A stretch of 22,015 bases of DNA from Hymenochaete sp. R1 (taxonomy: Eukaryota > Basidiomycota > Agaricomycetes > Hymenochaetales > Hymenochaetaceae): contig JAFREE010000256.1 of NCBI GenBank assembly GCA_019400425.1, positions 1-22,015 on the forward strand, read 5' to 3'. Under the pieces are notes generated by a model. That model saw only the letters and a program-made list of their open reading frames with translations, was not told the DNA's origin and did not search any database. The position numbers and the translations under genes are program-made. This document shows positions 1 to 9,396 of the stretch, piece by piece (positions within the stretch are counted from its first letter, which is position 1; each line of letters starts with the position of its first letter).

Positions 1-96
1 CCCACCAAACAGATGCCTGCTGATATTATGACCAAGGCGCTCTCCAGAGGAAGTGTTGTGGAGATGAGGGAGATGTTGGGTCTTAGACGTTTCTAG
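1..96 (+). CDS. 3' end of a Ty1/copia retrotransposon polyprotein (partial)
   Basis: The first 31 codons are open from the window edge to a TAG at 94-96. The translation reads TKQMPADIMTKAL near its start, which matches the conserved end of the copia RNase H domain (the pattern Lys-x-Gln-x-Ala-Asp-Ile-x-Thr-Lys-Ala-Leu). This is the last part of the pol polyprotein, whose protease, integrase and reverse transcriptase lie outside the window to the left. A purine-rich stretch and a probable LTR follow at once, which supports the call. Whether the element is intact cannot be judged from this fragment. Confidence 0.85.
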   Translation, partial: PTKQMPADIMTKALSRGSVVEMREMLGLRRF

Positions 97-117
97 ACGT
101 GCTAGATCAGGTGGGAG

Positions 118-487
118 TGTTGAAGTATGTGCTCTTAGCACTCATGGACTCTCTTAATTTTCGTTTCTTTTATCTGTTTCTTTTGTCCCCATTTACATGT
201 GTCCATTTTCTTTCTTTTAATTCGTTTATTTGTTTCACTTCATATCTCATTGAATATTCGTTTCTGTGTCACGTGCACAGCACCATCTTGTTTGTCTCAA
301 TGCTGCGCACATGACTGTACAACTCACTTACTTTATTTAGTTACTACTGTATAGTAAATGCATCCATGAAGCATCACAGACTTGTGTTGAGTGCTCCTTA
401 CCTTTTGCACTCAACACAAGGCCTCTGGCCCTTCATAGGCTGTGAACAGCAAGTTACCCATTCTATTTCACTTCATAGAGCTCAACA
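118..487 (+). mobile_element. 3' long terminal repeat of the copia element
   Basis: The sequence after the pol stop holds a short polypurine tract (GGTGGGAG, 110-117) followed by TGTTGAAG, the usual 5'-TG start of an LTR. A matching inverted end, CTCAACA, lies at 481-487 and gives an LTR of about 370 bp. A second CTCAACA at 410-416 would give about 299 bp. The right end therefore depends on comparison with the 5' LTR, which is outside the window. A 13-bp inverted repeat (381-393 with 408-420) lies inside it. Confidence 0.6.
381..420. repeat. 13-bp perfect inverted repeat in the LTR
   Basis: CTTGTGTTGAGTG at 381-393 is the exact reverse complement of CACTCAACACAAG at 408-420, with a 14-nt loop. 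It sits in the second half of the LTR, where R/U5 and processing signals are usually found. The arms contain TGTTGAG/CTCAACA, the same core as the LTR ends, so it may be a remnant of a terminus rather than an RNA hairpin. Confidence 0.7.
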
Positions 488-648
488 TCATGTGACATCT
501 CAACTCTCCCACTTTATTTCCTAGTTGCAGAACTGTATGCCCATAATGGCAACACATTTTTACTTTGAGTAACAATGTGTTATACAAATGGAATGAGAAA
601 CATAGACCTAACAAAGGTTTTATTACCACTCAAATTATATTGGTAGAA

Positions 649-1852
649 CTAATCTAAGAAAGCTGAACTATAATGTAATTCATTTTTGATGAGCAACACC
701 CATGCAGTCAGAAAGTACAAAAACCCGGCCGGAACCGCACACTTGACCATAACCTCTGCCCAATCCCACCGACGCGGACCAAGTTTCCCATCTTCTCGAG
801 GGATCCTTACATTCCTCACGATAGCGGCCGGCTTCGTAGGCAAGTAGTAGAGGTTACTCGTCACCCACAGCTGTACACTTCGAGAAAGACACGTCGTAGT
901 CCCAATGAGAGACCAGCATATAAGAGGACGACGAGTGTGGTCGAATAGCTGGAGGGTGAAATGTGTTGCAGGCCAACAGATTCCTTGTAGGGCGACGAGT
1001 CGGATGAGGGTGGAAGGGATTGTATAATAGGCTTTCCAGCGAGACATAAGACCAGTAGTCAACGCGAGGCACTGAAAGCCGGTAAGAATTGCCTGAGGGT
1101 GAGTTAGAACGGAACATGGAATTCAGCGAAAGGGGTTCGCTCACCCAACACACGCACATGGCGTAATCGATGGATACAAGCCGAGGGCTGCCCAGTGGTG
1201 GATGGACGACATGATAGAAATTATAGGCTAATCCAGCCAAAGCTGGAATGATCGATAATAAGCGAAATGTTTGGAAAAGAAAGGAGATAAGTAAATCTAT
1301 TGGAAGCGAGACGATGGGCCCAGAATGCACGTTCCTCGAAGTCGGCAGTCGAACAGGCTTTATGCAATTAGTAGCCATTCTTATCTTTCCGCACAGGTTT
1401 CGCAGGCTCACCATCTCGTCCAATTCAGTTTCCGTTTCACCGGCGCACGGCTCGCCCCGCGCAGTAGTCACCATGTGAGGTGCCTCAATCTCCCTTCGCC
1501 GGATAGTCGGCCTTCGGGACCGCACGCCGGAATGTAAGTTCGAAGCCGATGAGGACAATCGAGAGAAGAGTATCAAGTCGTCGTGGTCTCGAGCATCCTC
1601 GCTATCTTCCGTTCCACTCGAAAGTTGTGGGCTAAGGTTCGCAGCGGCATGGGCAGCTGTCCAGACCTGTGGTTGGGTAGTCGAAAGCCTTACGTTCGAA
1701 GACGAAATAGTAGATGAGCGAGTGGTCCTTCGACTATAGTTCTCTTCTGTCGCCGTCAAAGAAGCGGAGGAAGAAGCGGAACTGCTGCGAGCACGTCCTG
1801 TTCGCACCAGCTGAGGAGAAGATGCAATGCGTCGAGGCCAATCTCCGTCCAT
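649..1852 (-). CDS. EOS1: EOS1-like N-glycosylation protein (ER membrane)
   Basis: Two exons on the minus strand: 1852-1145 and 1092-649. They are joined by a 52-bp intron (1093-1144; GTGAGC..CTCAG, phase 0), giving 383 residues. The first about 150 residues are Ser/Thr/Arg-rich and low in complexity. The rest has about five hydrophobic segments. Exon 2 contains the family's most conserved stretch, with GICWPATH and IGTTTCLSRSVQLWVTSNL. In yeast, Eos1 is an ER membrane protein needed for normal N-glycosylation and oxidative-stress tolerance; its biochemical activity is not settled. I took the ATG at 1852 (MDGDWPRR) as the start, but the frame stays open upstream to an ATG at 2062, so a longer N terminus is possible. 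The gene is divergent from the STE24 gene. Confidence 0.85.
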
Positions 1853-2543
1853 ATTCTGAGTTTGAGCTGGGATGCTCTGAATGGGGACAAAGGCGAGTTG
1901 AAGATCCAGCGAGGGGTTTCTCTGAGGATGTGTATGCACCTTATGATTCTTAGGCCTGTGCGTTTGCGATTGTCTCTGGTTAAATGGAAAGCTGGTCAGG
2001 CTTGAGCCTCCTACACCCGCTTGCCTTGATGAAAGCCACTGAGAGCTGGCTACCTCCACCATTGTTGTCGTGTATAGCGGTAGTGATAGAATGAGAGCAA
2101 GCAACAAAGAGAGGTGAAATGTCTGAGATGACGGAATGAAAGAGAGGAGTGAGCAAGGCACACACCGTATACCATATAACCAGGAATTTCCTGGAGAATT
2201 ATTGTAATTCGTCCTTTCCTTTCGAAAGCCGTGCTAGCCGGCAACCTAGACTGAGTGTTCTTCCTTCTGAGGATTCGACCTTCACCCACAGATAACAAGG
2301 TTACTTCTATCGCCGCCGACGCTGGCGACGATTTGAAAAGAAGTGTAATAGGAACGAGGACGTGGTGGGCGGACACAAAGACATGCGAGAAAAGAGAGTG
2401 CCGGGCGATGAACTCATTCAAACTCGATCAAATGATGACGCGCTCGAAGAAAACAAGATCAGATCGACGCACACGCACTCGTCGCCGCAGCCTGTCTGGG
2501 TTCCACGTCACAGAAGAACAGCTGAACTTGGCTTCTCACAACG
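1853..2543. promoter_or_regulatory. Divergent intergenic region between EOS1-like and STE24
   Basis: About 690 bp separate the two start codons (about 480 bp if the EOS1-like gene starts at 2062), so both promoters must lie here. I see no clear TATA box. The sequence contains pyrimidine/purine-skewed stretches. The minus-strand frame of the EOS1-like gene stays open through much of it, probably as 5' leader or as a longer N terminus. Confidence 0.5.
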
Positions 2544-4312
2544 ATGGCAACAGCAGCGATGGACCTCCTCTATTCGCAGCTGGAACGTGTGCAGACGCAT
2601 CTTGCATGGATTCAGACAGATCCAATTGATTGGAAGTACCTCGTTCAATGGTTCTCGTGGGCAGTATGCATCTGGGAATCCTACCTAATGCGAGTTCATT
2701 TACCATTCCACTTTTTCCTTCGTGCTAAATTACGTCGTTTTTTTAAAAAGAATACGCCAGTATCCAAACTACTCAAAGAAATCTCCTCCAAAAGAGCTCG
2801 CGTCGCGTATTGACGAAAAAGAGTTCTCCAAATCGCAGGATTACGGGCGCGACAAGGCCCACTTTGCTTTCATCACTGGTATCCTGCGCCAAGGCATAGA
2901 CTCGTCTATAATCCACTTTGGCGTCTACGCCTATGCATGGAATCTAGCTGGACAAATTATCGCGCAATTTGGTTACGGAACGGAGTACGAGGTACGCGTC
3001 CTTCATTGTTCCAAGTAACGCCGACATTGAAAAGCGCGCAACGATCTCTCAGATTTTACAATCGAATGTTTTCGTGGGCATTTTGTACTTCATATCGACC
3101 ATCCCGACTCTTCCTCTGTCGGTATATCAAACGTTCATTCTTGAAGAGAAACATGGCTTCAATAAGACGACCTTTGGGTTGTTCGTGGCAGACCTCCTCA
3201 AAGGCTGGGCCTTGATAATTGCCATTGGCGGTCCTTTCCTCTCCGCGTTTCTTTGGGTGTTCAAGTGGGCCGGGGACCGGTTCTTGCCATGGCTCATGGG
3301 ATTTCTGTATGGCAATTTTTCATCTCTCATTGCTAAATTTCCGATTCTTGATAATTTCGTAGGATCTCGTTCCAAGTCATCATGGTCATCGTTTATCCAC
3401 TGGTCATTCAACCGCTCTTCAACAAACTCACCCCGCTGAGAGACGGTGATTTGCGTACCCGTACAGAATCTCTGGCGAGCAAGTTGCAGTTCCCTCTTAA
3501 ACATTTGTACGAGATCGACGGATCGAAGAGAAGTTCACATAGCAACGCTTACTTCTTCGGCCTTCCATGGGTAGGGAAAATGGCAAAAAATATACACGAA
3601 TGAGACATTGATTTCATCCCTCAGAGCAAGCATATCGTTATCTATGACACTCTCATCAAGGAGACCGCACCAGAAGATGTAGAGGCGGTCCTAGGTGAGT
3701 TAATCTCCCTCCTCATGATATGGCTCTGGTTTAAATAATCAATTACCTAGCCCACGAGCTCGGTCACTGGTTCTACAACCACCCCACCAAGCTCCTCCTC
3801 GTCTCTCAACTCCACATCTTTTCCATCCTCTCCATCTTCCCCGCCTTCCTCCACGCCCCGCCCATCCTCCGCTCCTTCGACTTTCCGCCCGCCGTCGCCG
3901 CCAACCCACCCACCATAGTCGCTTTCCTCTTCTTCCAGATGATTCTCACCCCGACCGAATCCATATTGAGTGTGGCGATGAATGCGCTCTCCCGACGCTT
4001 TGAATGGCAGGCGGACGACTTCGCTTGTGGGCTTGGGGCGAGGCTTGGAGAGGAGAATGAGATGGGAGATATGGGAAAGAGGCTTGGGAGGGCGTTGACG
4101 TCGTTGCACGTGAAGAATTTGTCGACGGTCTGGGTTGATTGGTTGTACGTCTACAAGTATTCGTTCGAGAACATCCAGTTTCCTCACTAAAGTTTGTCAT
4201 CAGGTACTCGGCATATCATCACTCGCATCCGACGTTGATGGAGAGATTGCGGGCATTAGAGGAGTTTGAGACTAAGAGAGCGAAGAGGATCACCAACAAA
4301 AAGGAATTGTAG
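2544..4312 (+). CDS. STE24: CAAX prenyl protease 1 (Ste24/ZMPSTE24 family, peptidase M48)
   Basis: Seven exons: 2544-2689, 2751-2991, 3053-3306, 3363-3570, 3625-3694, 3751-4144 and 4204-4312. They encode 473 residues, normal for the family. The enzyme is a multi-pass ER/nuclear membrane zinc protease. It removes the last three residues of farnesylated CAAX proteins and trims a-factor-type pheromone precursors; basidiomycete mating pheromones are also farnesylated. Visible signatures are EEKHGFNKTT, YEIDGSKRSSHSNAYFFGLPW, the zinc motif HELGH (about residues 308-312), the third zinc ligand Glu in FEWQADDFA (about residue 391), and a C-terminal YHHSHPTLMERLRAL. The start ATG has a good context (CACAACGATGG). 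Introns are 54-61 bp and are GT-AG, except the first, which fits best as GC-AG (2690-2750). The full frame is intact, so the gene looks functional. Confidence 0.96.
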
Positions 4313-4976
4313 ATACTTCTATCAATTTTGTATCCGCGATATGCCTGGCGTTTAGTGTACTGCACAAATAATAATAGGTTGCACCTTTTCCGAACACCCG
4401 AAGTCCATTCATAGCTGTAGTCATGAAATCTTTCTACGTATCTTACGATTATAGACTGAATGGTTTGCATTTGGTTGTATGGTGATACCGCACATTAAAG
4501 TGGAATTTTAATTGACTAGTAATTGCGATTTGATCAAGTTCAAACTTCTGTCCCTTCTCCATGAATGTGCATATATTAAGGGCTAAGGGTTCTGGAATAG
4601 GATCACGGTGTTCAGAAGGGAGTAAGATACACGGAGCAGCAACCAGGGCAAGATCTCAACCTGCAAAAGACACGATCTGTATAGAAGGCGCATACCAAGA
4701 AGCAGGATACAAACGTAAAATTGAGTTTGAATCCAGGACGAGACATCCGCCCGTCCATCTAGAATCAAAATCAGTTACGAGCATGTGCGTCGCCGACGGT
4801 AGGAACAAGCTATGACAAAAGGAGGAAAATAGACCGAGTCTAAGGGAGGGGATGGGAAATGGACACATGGCTAAAACGAAGGCCAGGGGCAAGTTAGAAG
4901 TGACAGAACGCAAAAAAAACAGTCATACGCCGAAAGCTTATTTAGCGCAACAACCTGTCTTCAGACATTCTCGAGT
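4313..4976. other. Convergent 3' region between STE24 and hydrophobin 1
   Basis: No gene is supported here. It should hold the 3' UTRs of the two convergent genes. The part from about 4534 onward resembles the 3' flank of hydrophobin 2 (see the repeat entries), which suggests that it belongs to the duplicated hydrophobin unit. Confidence 0.5.
4534..4800 (-). repeat. Duplicated hydrophobin 3' flank, copy 1
   Basis: This block aligns by eye with 8899-9190. Shared pieces include TCAAG(G)TTCAAACTTCT at the far end, CAAGAA(G)CAGGATACAA and ATTGAGTTYRAA. Both copies lie downstream of a minus-strand hydrophobin at a similar distance from the stop codon, so they probably represent conserved 3' UTR/flank carried along by the duplication. 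Similarity is patchy and diverged. Confidence 0.6.
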
Positions 4977-5586
4977 TCAGAAGGCCAAGGGATTACAGCC
5001 AATAGAGATCAAACCTCCTACCAGACAGATGCTTGTCAGCGCGTTGTGTAGAGGGCATAAGTCAGTAACGTACCATAACTATTGTCTTCACAACACACAG
5101 CAGACTCGTTGCTGCGGGAAAGAATAGTTGCATCATTACGAGTGCATGGACGCATACACCGTGGACACTTCACATACCAATCAGAACCGCCAGCGCCAAC
5201 GATGTCAATCGGGATACAGGTCAAGCCGACATCCACACTGACATTCTGGAGGACTATTCCTAATAATTCAAGGAGTAATGCTGCACTACCACTCGAAGCA
5301 GGCTCAACAGATTGGCAGCATTGCGCCTCACCTGGGTCAGTGGCGTTAGTGAAAACAACACAACATTTAAACCGGGTTGTTCAGTTCTGTGCGTACCAGA
5401 GGGGCACCCGCTTGTGCCAGTCGGCGTTGGCGTTGGTGTTGAGGAATGCGTTTTGGAGGGAGTATTCCTTTTCTTGGCAGGTGAGGTCAAGGCGTTGCCC
5501 TTGGGATGACTCGAGGAAGTGACCATGACTGCGCAATTGAGGACCGACAAGAAGCAGACAGCGTTGAAAGCGCATTTGGCAAGCAT
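4977..5586 (-). CDS. Class I hydrophobin 1
   Basis: Four exons on the minus strand: 5586-5397, 5331-5178, 5111-5074 and 5017-4977. They encode 140 residues. Introns of 65, 66 and 56 bp are all GT-AG. Residues 1 to about 24 form a hydrophobic signal peptide. A Lys/Ser/Thr/Pro-rich linker follows (TPTPTPTGTSG), then the hydrophobin domain. The eight Cys are at 61, 68, 69, 102, 115, 121, 122 and 135, spaced C-X6-CC-X32-C-X12-C-X5-CC-X12-C-X5, which is class I spacing. Such proteins are secreted and self-assemble into amphipathic rodlet layers on aerial hyphae, spores or fruiting bodies. The linker contains one AKKRNTPSK element that resembles the KR-bounded units repeated in hydrophobin 2. A TATA box lies about 100 bp upstream of the ATG. 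Confidence 0.95.
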
Positions 5587-6093
5587 GTTAGTGGGGAGTC
5601 GGTGATATGGATCTGAAGGAACTGGGCTTGGTGGGAATTTAGAAGCTAGGAAGCAAGTCTAGTAGCTCAGGCATAAGACTTCGCATCTTTTATACCTTCG
5701 TTTGAACATACCCATTTTTCATTGGCTAGTGCAGTGACAGGTATTGATCAAACCGGACACTTGGCATGCATATATTGGATTATCGAAATATCAGCATTTT
5801 GCAAAATTATACAAGTTTGTCAAGCCGTAGAACGAGACGTGCCATTGGATGCGCCTGCAGTGATCGCTCTTATTATCTCGCCTGCCTTTCCCTTACCAAA
5901 TAGGAGAGGCAAGAGGTAATATGCGGTATTTTGTGGCTGGTGTCCGACGTGCCACCCTGTGAGTCACAAATCAACAGAACTGTCTTAACGCAACTCGCAT
6001 TAAAGACATGTCCCATGATTGGAACTTGGCTACATACCTGATTCATACGCGAGTCGATGATATGCGATTTCATGTACGACAAGCTTTCCCACG
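5587..6093. other. Hydrophobin 1 promoter and ALDH 3' region
   Basis: This holds the hydrophobin 1 core promoter (TATA at 5687-5694) and the sequence downstream of the aldehyde dehydrogenase. The minus-strand segments 6097-6038 and 5956-5820 can be joined to the dehydrogenase by canonical introns and stay open for about 65 codons, so part of this stretch may be coding. Confidence 0.4.
5687..5694 (-). promoter_or_regulatory. TATA box of hydrophobin 1
   Basis: On the minus strand this reads TATAAAAG, 101-108 bp upstream of the ATG, in the context CGAAGGTATAAAAGATGCGA. Hydrophobin 2 has a near-identical context (CGAGGGTATAAAAGAGTCGA) at a similar distance, which supports a real core promoter. 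Confidence 0.7.
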
Positions 6094-8155
6094 TTAGCTG
6101 ATCATGTCCAATGAGCAATTCACTTTAATTTTGCATTCACCGAAATCGTTCAAGTTAAAGCCTTTGCCGCTGTTCTTCACACCAGTCCATGCAAGAGCCG
6201 GATCCAAGAAGTCACACCTAGTATTCAATCAGCACTGCTGATTAGAGTGAGTGTTCGAAGTAGCGCACCTGTTCAAGAATACCGTCCCTGTTTCCAGCTC
6301 ATTCACTAGTTTATGGAAGACAGCCTCTGATTCGGGGTTCTCCGCAGCGTTGGTCCATACGGATGCGGTCAGTCCGTAAGGCGAGTCGTTCATAAGTTTG
6401 ACAGCTTCTTCGTCTGACGAGACGCGCTGGATGCCGACGATGGGTCCGAATGTCTCTTCCTGATAAAAGGAGACAGTGCTACATTGGTAAGAATTCCTTT
6501 AGGTCAACGCAAAGGGGTTTCACCATCATAACATCCATAGCTAACCAACGAGTCAGACTAATCACGCCCTCAGAATCTTTGCAGAACTGACTTACAATGG
6601 TTCACGTCAACCAATACCTGTGGTGCGACAAACGCCGTGCCTCTACATCCCAATAAAATGATTGATATGATTGATAGTGATGTGTTCCAGACTTACGGTT
6701 TAGCTGCGGTGAATATATCCTCGGGGATTAACGCCTTTGCACCAGCTGCGACTGGGAACTTCCTTCAGAATTGCATACTTTGTTAAGAACAGTGTGGGTA
6801 GGAACGAACCCGCATCCGCGACCTGCTTTCGAATCCTTTCAGCGCTGGCGACACTGACAACTGGTCCAAGGTTTATATTTGAATCTGTCGGATCTCCGAG
6901 CTTGTATTTCTAATGAATCAAGAAAGAAGGAGAGTGGGGAAAACGGTAAACACATATCCAAAAGGGAGGAAGAAGGGTTCTTCACCTTCACAAGATCAAC
7001 ATAAGCCGATACGAATCTATCAAAGATCGAATCATGCACGTATATGCGCTGTACAAAAATCACCCAAGAAACTCGAAATGAGATAAATTCTATTCAACAT
7101 GATAGAGCAATGTTAACGCACCTCAACAGCGCAACAGCTTTGCCCCGAATTGAACATGGCACCTATTTATTTGTGGAGTCAGTAGCTCAACGCAAATGAA
7201 AAAGACACGGAATGATATGCAGTAATACCATCGACGAGTTCCGCCACTGTATAGTCGAAATCGGCATCAGGACGAACATATGCAGGGTCTTTGCCTCCAA
7301 GCTGAATCCCCATGTCACTCATTTCCGTTACCAAGATTGGATGACATACACCAGCTCACCTCCAACGCAGCGCCTTTGATAGTATCCGCCGCGACCGCCA
7401 TCCTCTCAACCGCCCTCCCACCAGCCACACTGCCCGTAAAGCTAACAAAATCCACAAACCGATGTTTCACAGCGCACTCCACGCCCTCCTCCCCCAAATG
7501 CACAGTCTGCACGACCCCAGGTGGGACCCCAGCCACCTCCAACGCGCTCTGCATGCGTTCAGCGGCGAGCGGTGTCTGAGGGGACGGCTTGAGGAGGACG
7601 GCGTTGCCTGCGATGAGGGCTGGGAGGACGCTGTTGATGGAAACGAGGAAGGGGAAGTTCCAGGGGGCAATGACGAGGATGAGGCCGAGGGGTTGGCGGG
7701 TGATGGATAGGGAGAAGGAGGGGGAGGAGGGGAGGTGGGTTGGGGAGAGGGAGGCTTGGGCGATGGAGAGCATGTATTCTGCGCGGCTGGTCATTCCGCG
7801 TAGTTCGCCTAGGCATTGTGAGATTGGACTGGGGAGCAGGTGTTACTAAGTTCGTTCCTCCTGATGATTTGAAGAAAGAGTGCTTTCAAACTCACCGGCC
7901 CCTCTGCATCGTCGACTCCAACGCAAACTCCTTTTCCATCCTCTTCGACTCTTCCTATCCATATTACACAGTTCAGTTCAGCTACATCCACCCCTCTTTC
8001 AATGTACCAACCACAGACGCTCACATCGAACTCCAACGGAACAACAGCCCACTTCTTCTGCGCACCAGCAGATTTCCGTATGAGTTTGTCGAACTTTACA
8101 TTCGGTGGGTTACTCCGCGTCACGAACAGTCGTACGCGCGCGATGTCGTCGTCAT
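6094..8155 (-). CDS. NAD(P)-dependent aldehyde dehydrogenase, ends uncertain
   Basis: Oxidises an aldehyde to the acid using NAD(P)+; the substrate is unknown. Recognised exons on the minus strand: 8155 to about 7992, 7954-7896, 7828-7360, 7301-7229, 7162-7122, 7048-6986, 6909-6810, 6751-6697, 6642-6596, 6540-6524, 6459-6269 and 6217-6141. From 7954 onward the introns are GT-AG and all phases agree. Motifs in order: RAEYMLSIA, APWNFPF, FTGSVAGG (cofactor loop), catalytic Glu in LELGGKD, catalytic Cys in GQSCC, EETFGPIVGI, LNDSPYGLTAS-type motif and LDPALAWTGVKNSGKG. The join between the first two exons is ambiguous: a 31-37 bp intron keeps more family sequence, whereas a canonical 70-bp one shortens it. 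The N terminus before VTRSNPP is not resolved. The C terminus reads through to a TAA at 6094, or splices on toward 5820. It may be intact with unusual ends, or a decaying copy. It sits between hydrophobins 1 and 2 on the same strand. Confidence 0.9.
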
Positions 8156-8898
8156 CTACATACGAACTTCAATCATCGTTGCAAAAAGAAGGCAAGTAAA
8201 GCGCAAGAAGGGTTTCTGTGCGGAATCGGGAACGGGAGCGGGCGAAGAAAGCATACGCGATCCCGTGACCAATACGCGTCTTTCTTTGGCAAACAAAAAA
8301 TAACACCACCAAACACGCATATGAACAAAACAGGACAGGAGTGGTTGCACTTGCCCGATCTCATAATCTCGAACCCTTACCAGTATAGATACGTCCTGAA
8401 GGGTCAACCTATGGGCCAGCAGCTCGTACAAGGCTGCCGAGCGACCACCGCTTCCGAATCTCAGATAAATTAATATAAAAATAAAATAAGAATCACTTAC
8501 CTTGTTCCGTTGCTCAAAGTCGGTCAAATTGAGCTTTGGTTGGTTATACCAACTTTGCGGCCGTTTCATCCATATTTTCAGTACAGGGGCATATATGTTA
8601 GTATTTTGATGTTCTTATCGAGTGAAAGCGAGCTATATGTCTTCTATTGCTCATTCTTGGTGAACCGAGTGACGTTGCACGGCTCGAAACATTTATTATC
8701 GCGAGTTCCCGCGCCTGCGTACTTAGCGACAAGAATCACCAGACAACAGACTCGTGAAAAATCCTATCGCATGCAGAGTGCCAGCACATCGCTCACCATT
8801 TCTCACACACTCAGATTGAGGTTATCTACGCCTCGCGGCGAACTTTCATACGGCACATTAGCAGTGGTACTGCTTCCGCCCCGTATTTGATAATTCGC
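8156..8898. other. ALDH upstream region, no confident gene
   Basis: A minus-strand ATG frame runs from 8569 to 8156 (137 codons) and ends exactly where the recognised dehydrogenase sequence begins. It contains good donors (GTAAGTG at 8496-8502, and GTAAGG), so it may be 5' leader or upstream exons of that gene. One piece (GGRSAALYELLAHRLTLQD) looks protein-like, but I do not recognise it. Nothing else is supported here. Confidence 0.3.
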
Positions 8899-9190
8899 TC
8901 AAGGTTCAAACTTCTATTCCTTCTTAATAAGCTCTCACGAGCTTCATGGTCTGTACGGGGATAGGATGGGCATAGCCCCTGCATCGTGTTCGCAAGAGGA
9001 GAGGGGGGATACAAGGGGCAACTTCGGAGCAAGATGCAAGACGAGGACAACAAGCGTGGCAAGATACAGTCAGCAAAAGGGGCCAAACGCGTACAAACGG
9101 TGCATATCAAGAACAGGATACAAGTCTATAATTGAGTTCAAAGCTAAGACGAATGTCCGTTTGGAATCAAAGTCGGGTCGGGCACATGGG
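8899..9190 (-). repeat. Duplicated hydrophobin 3' flank, copy 2
   Basis: Partner of 4534-4800. It lies downstream of the stop codon of hydrophobin 2. The best matching parts are around 8899-8925 and 9105-9160. Confidence 0.6.
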
Positions 9191-9396
9191 TGCTGCCGAG
9201 GGTGGATATAAAATATGTCCGAAGGGGTGAGATAGACTGTGTGAGGAAGGTAAGGGATGGGGATGGTATAGAGACACGTGGCCGAAAAGAAGGCCAGGAA
9301 AGATAGAAGCGAACGAGCGCATACAACACCATGCAGTCAAAATTCGACACTTCATTTCGGACTATAGTTCATTGTTTTCGACATTCACCGCGAGTT

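Noticed and set aside
6227..6243. 17-nt inverted repeat AATCAGCA-C-TGCTGATT
   Set aside because: It lies inside a 51-bp intron of the aldehyde dehydrogenase and has a one-base loop; no function is suggested beyond possible branch-site overlap.
8510..8890. Plus-strand 126-codon frame
   Set aside because: It has no recognisable features and lies in a region with no other coding signal.
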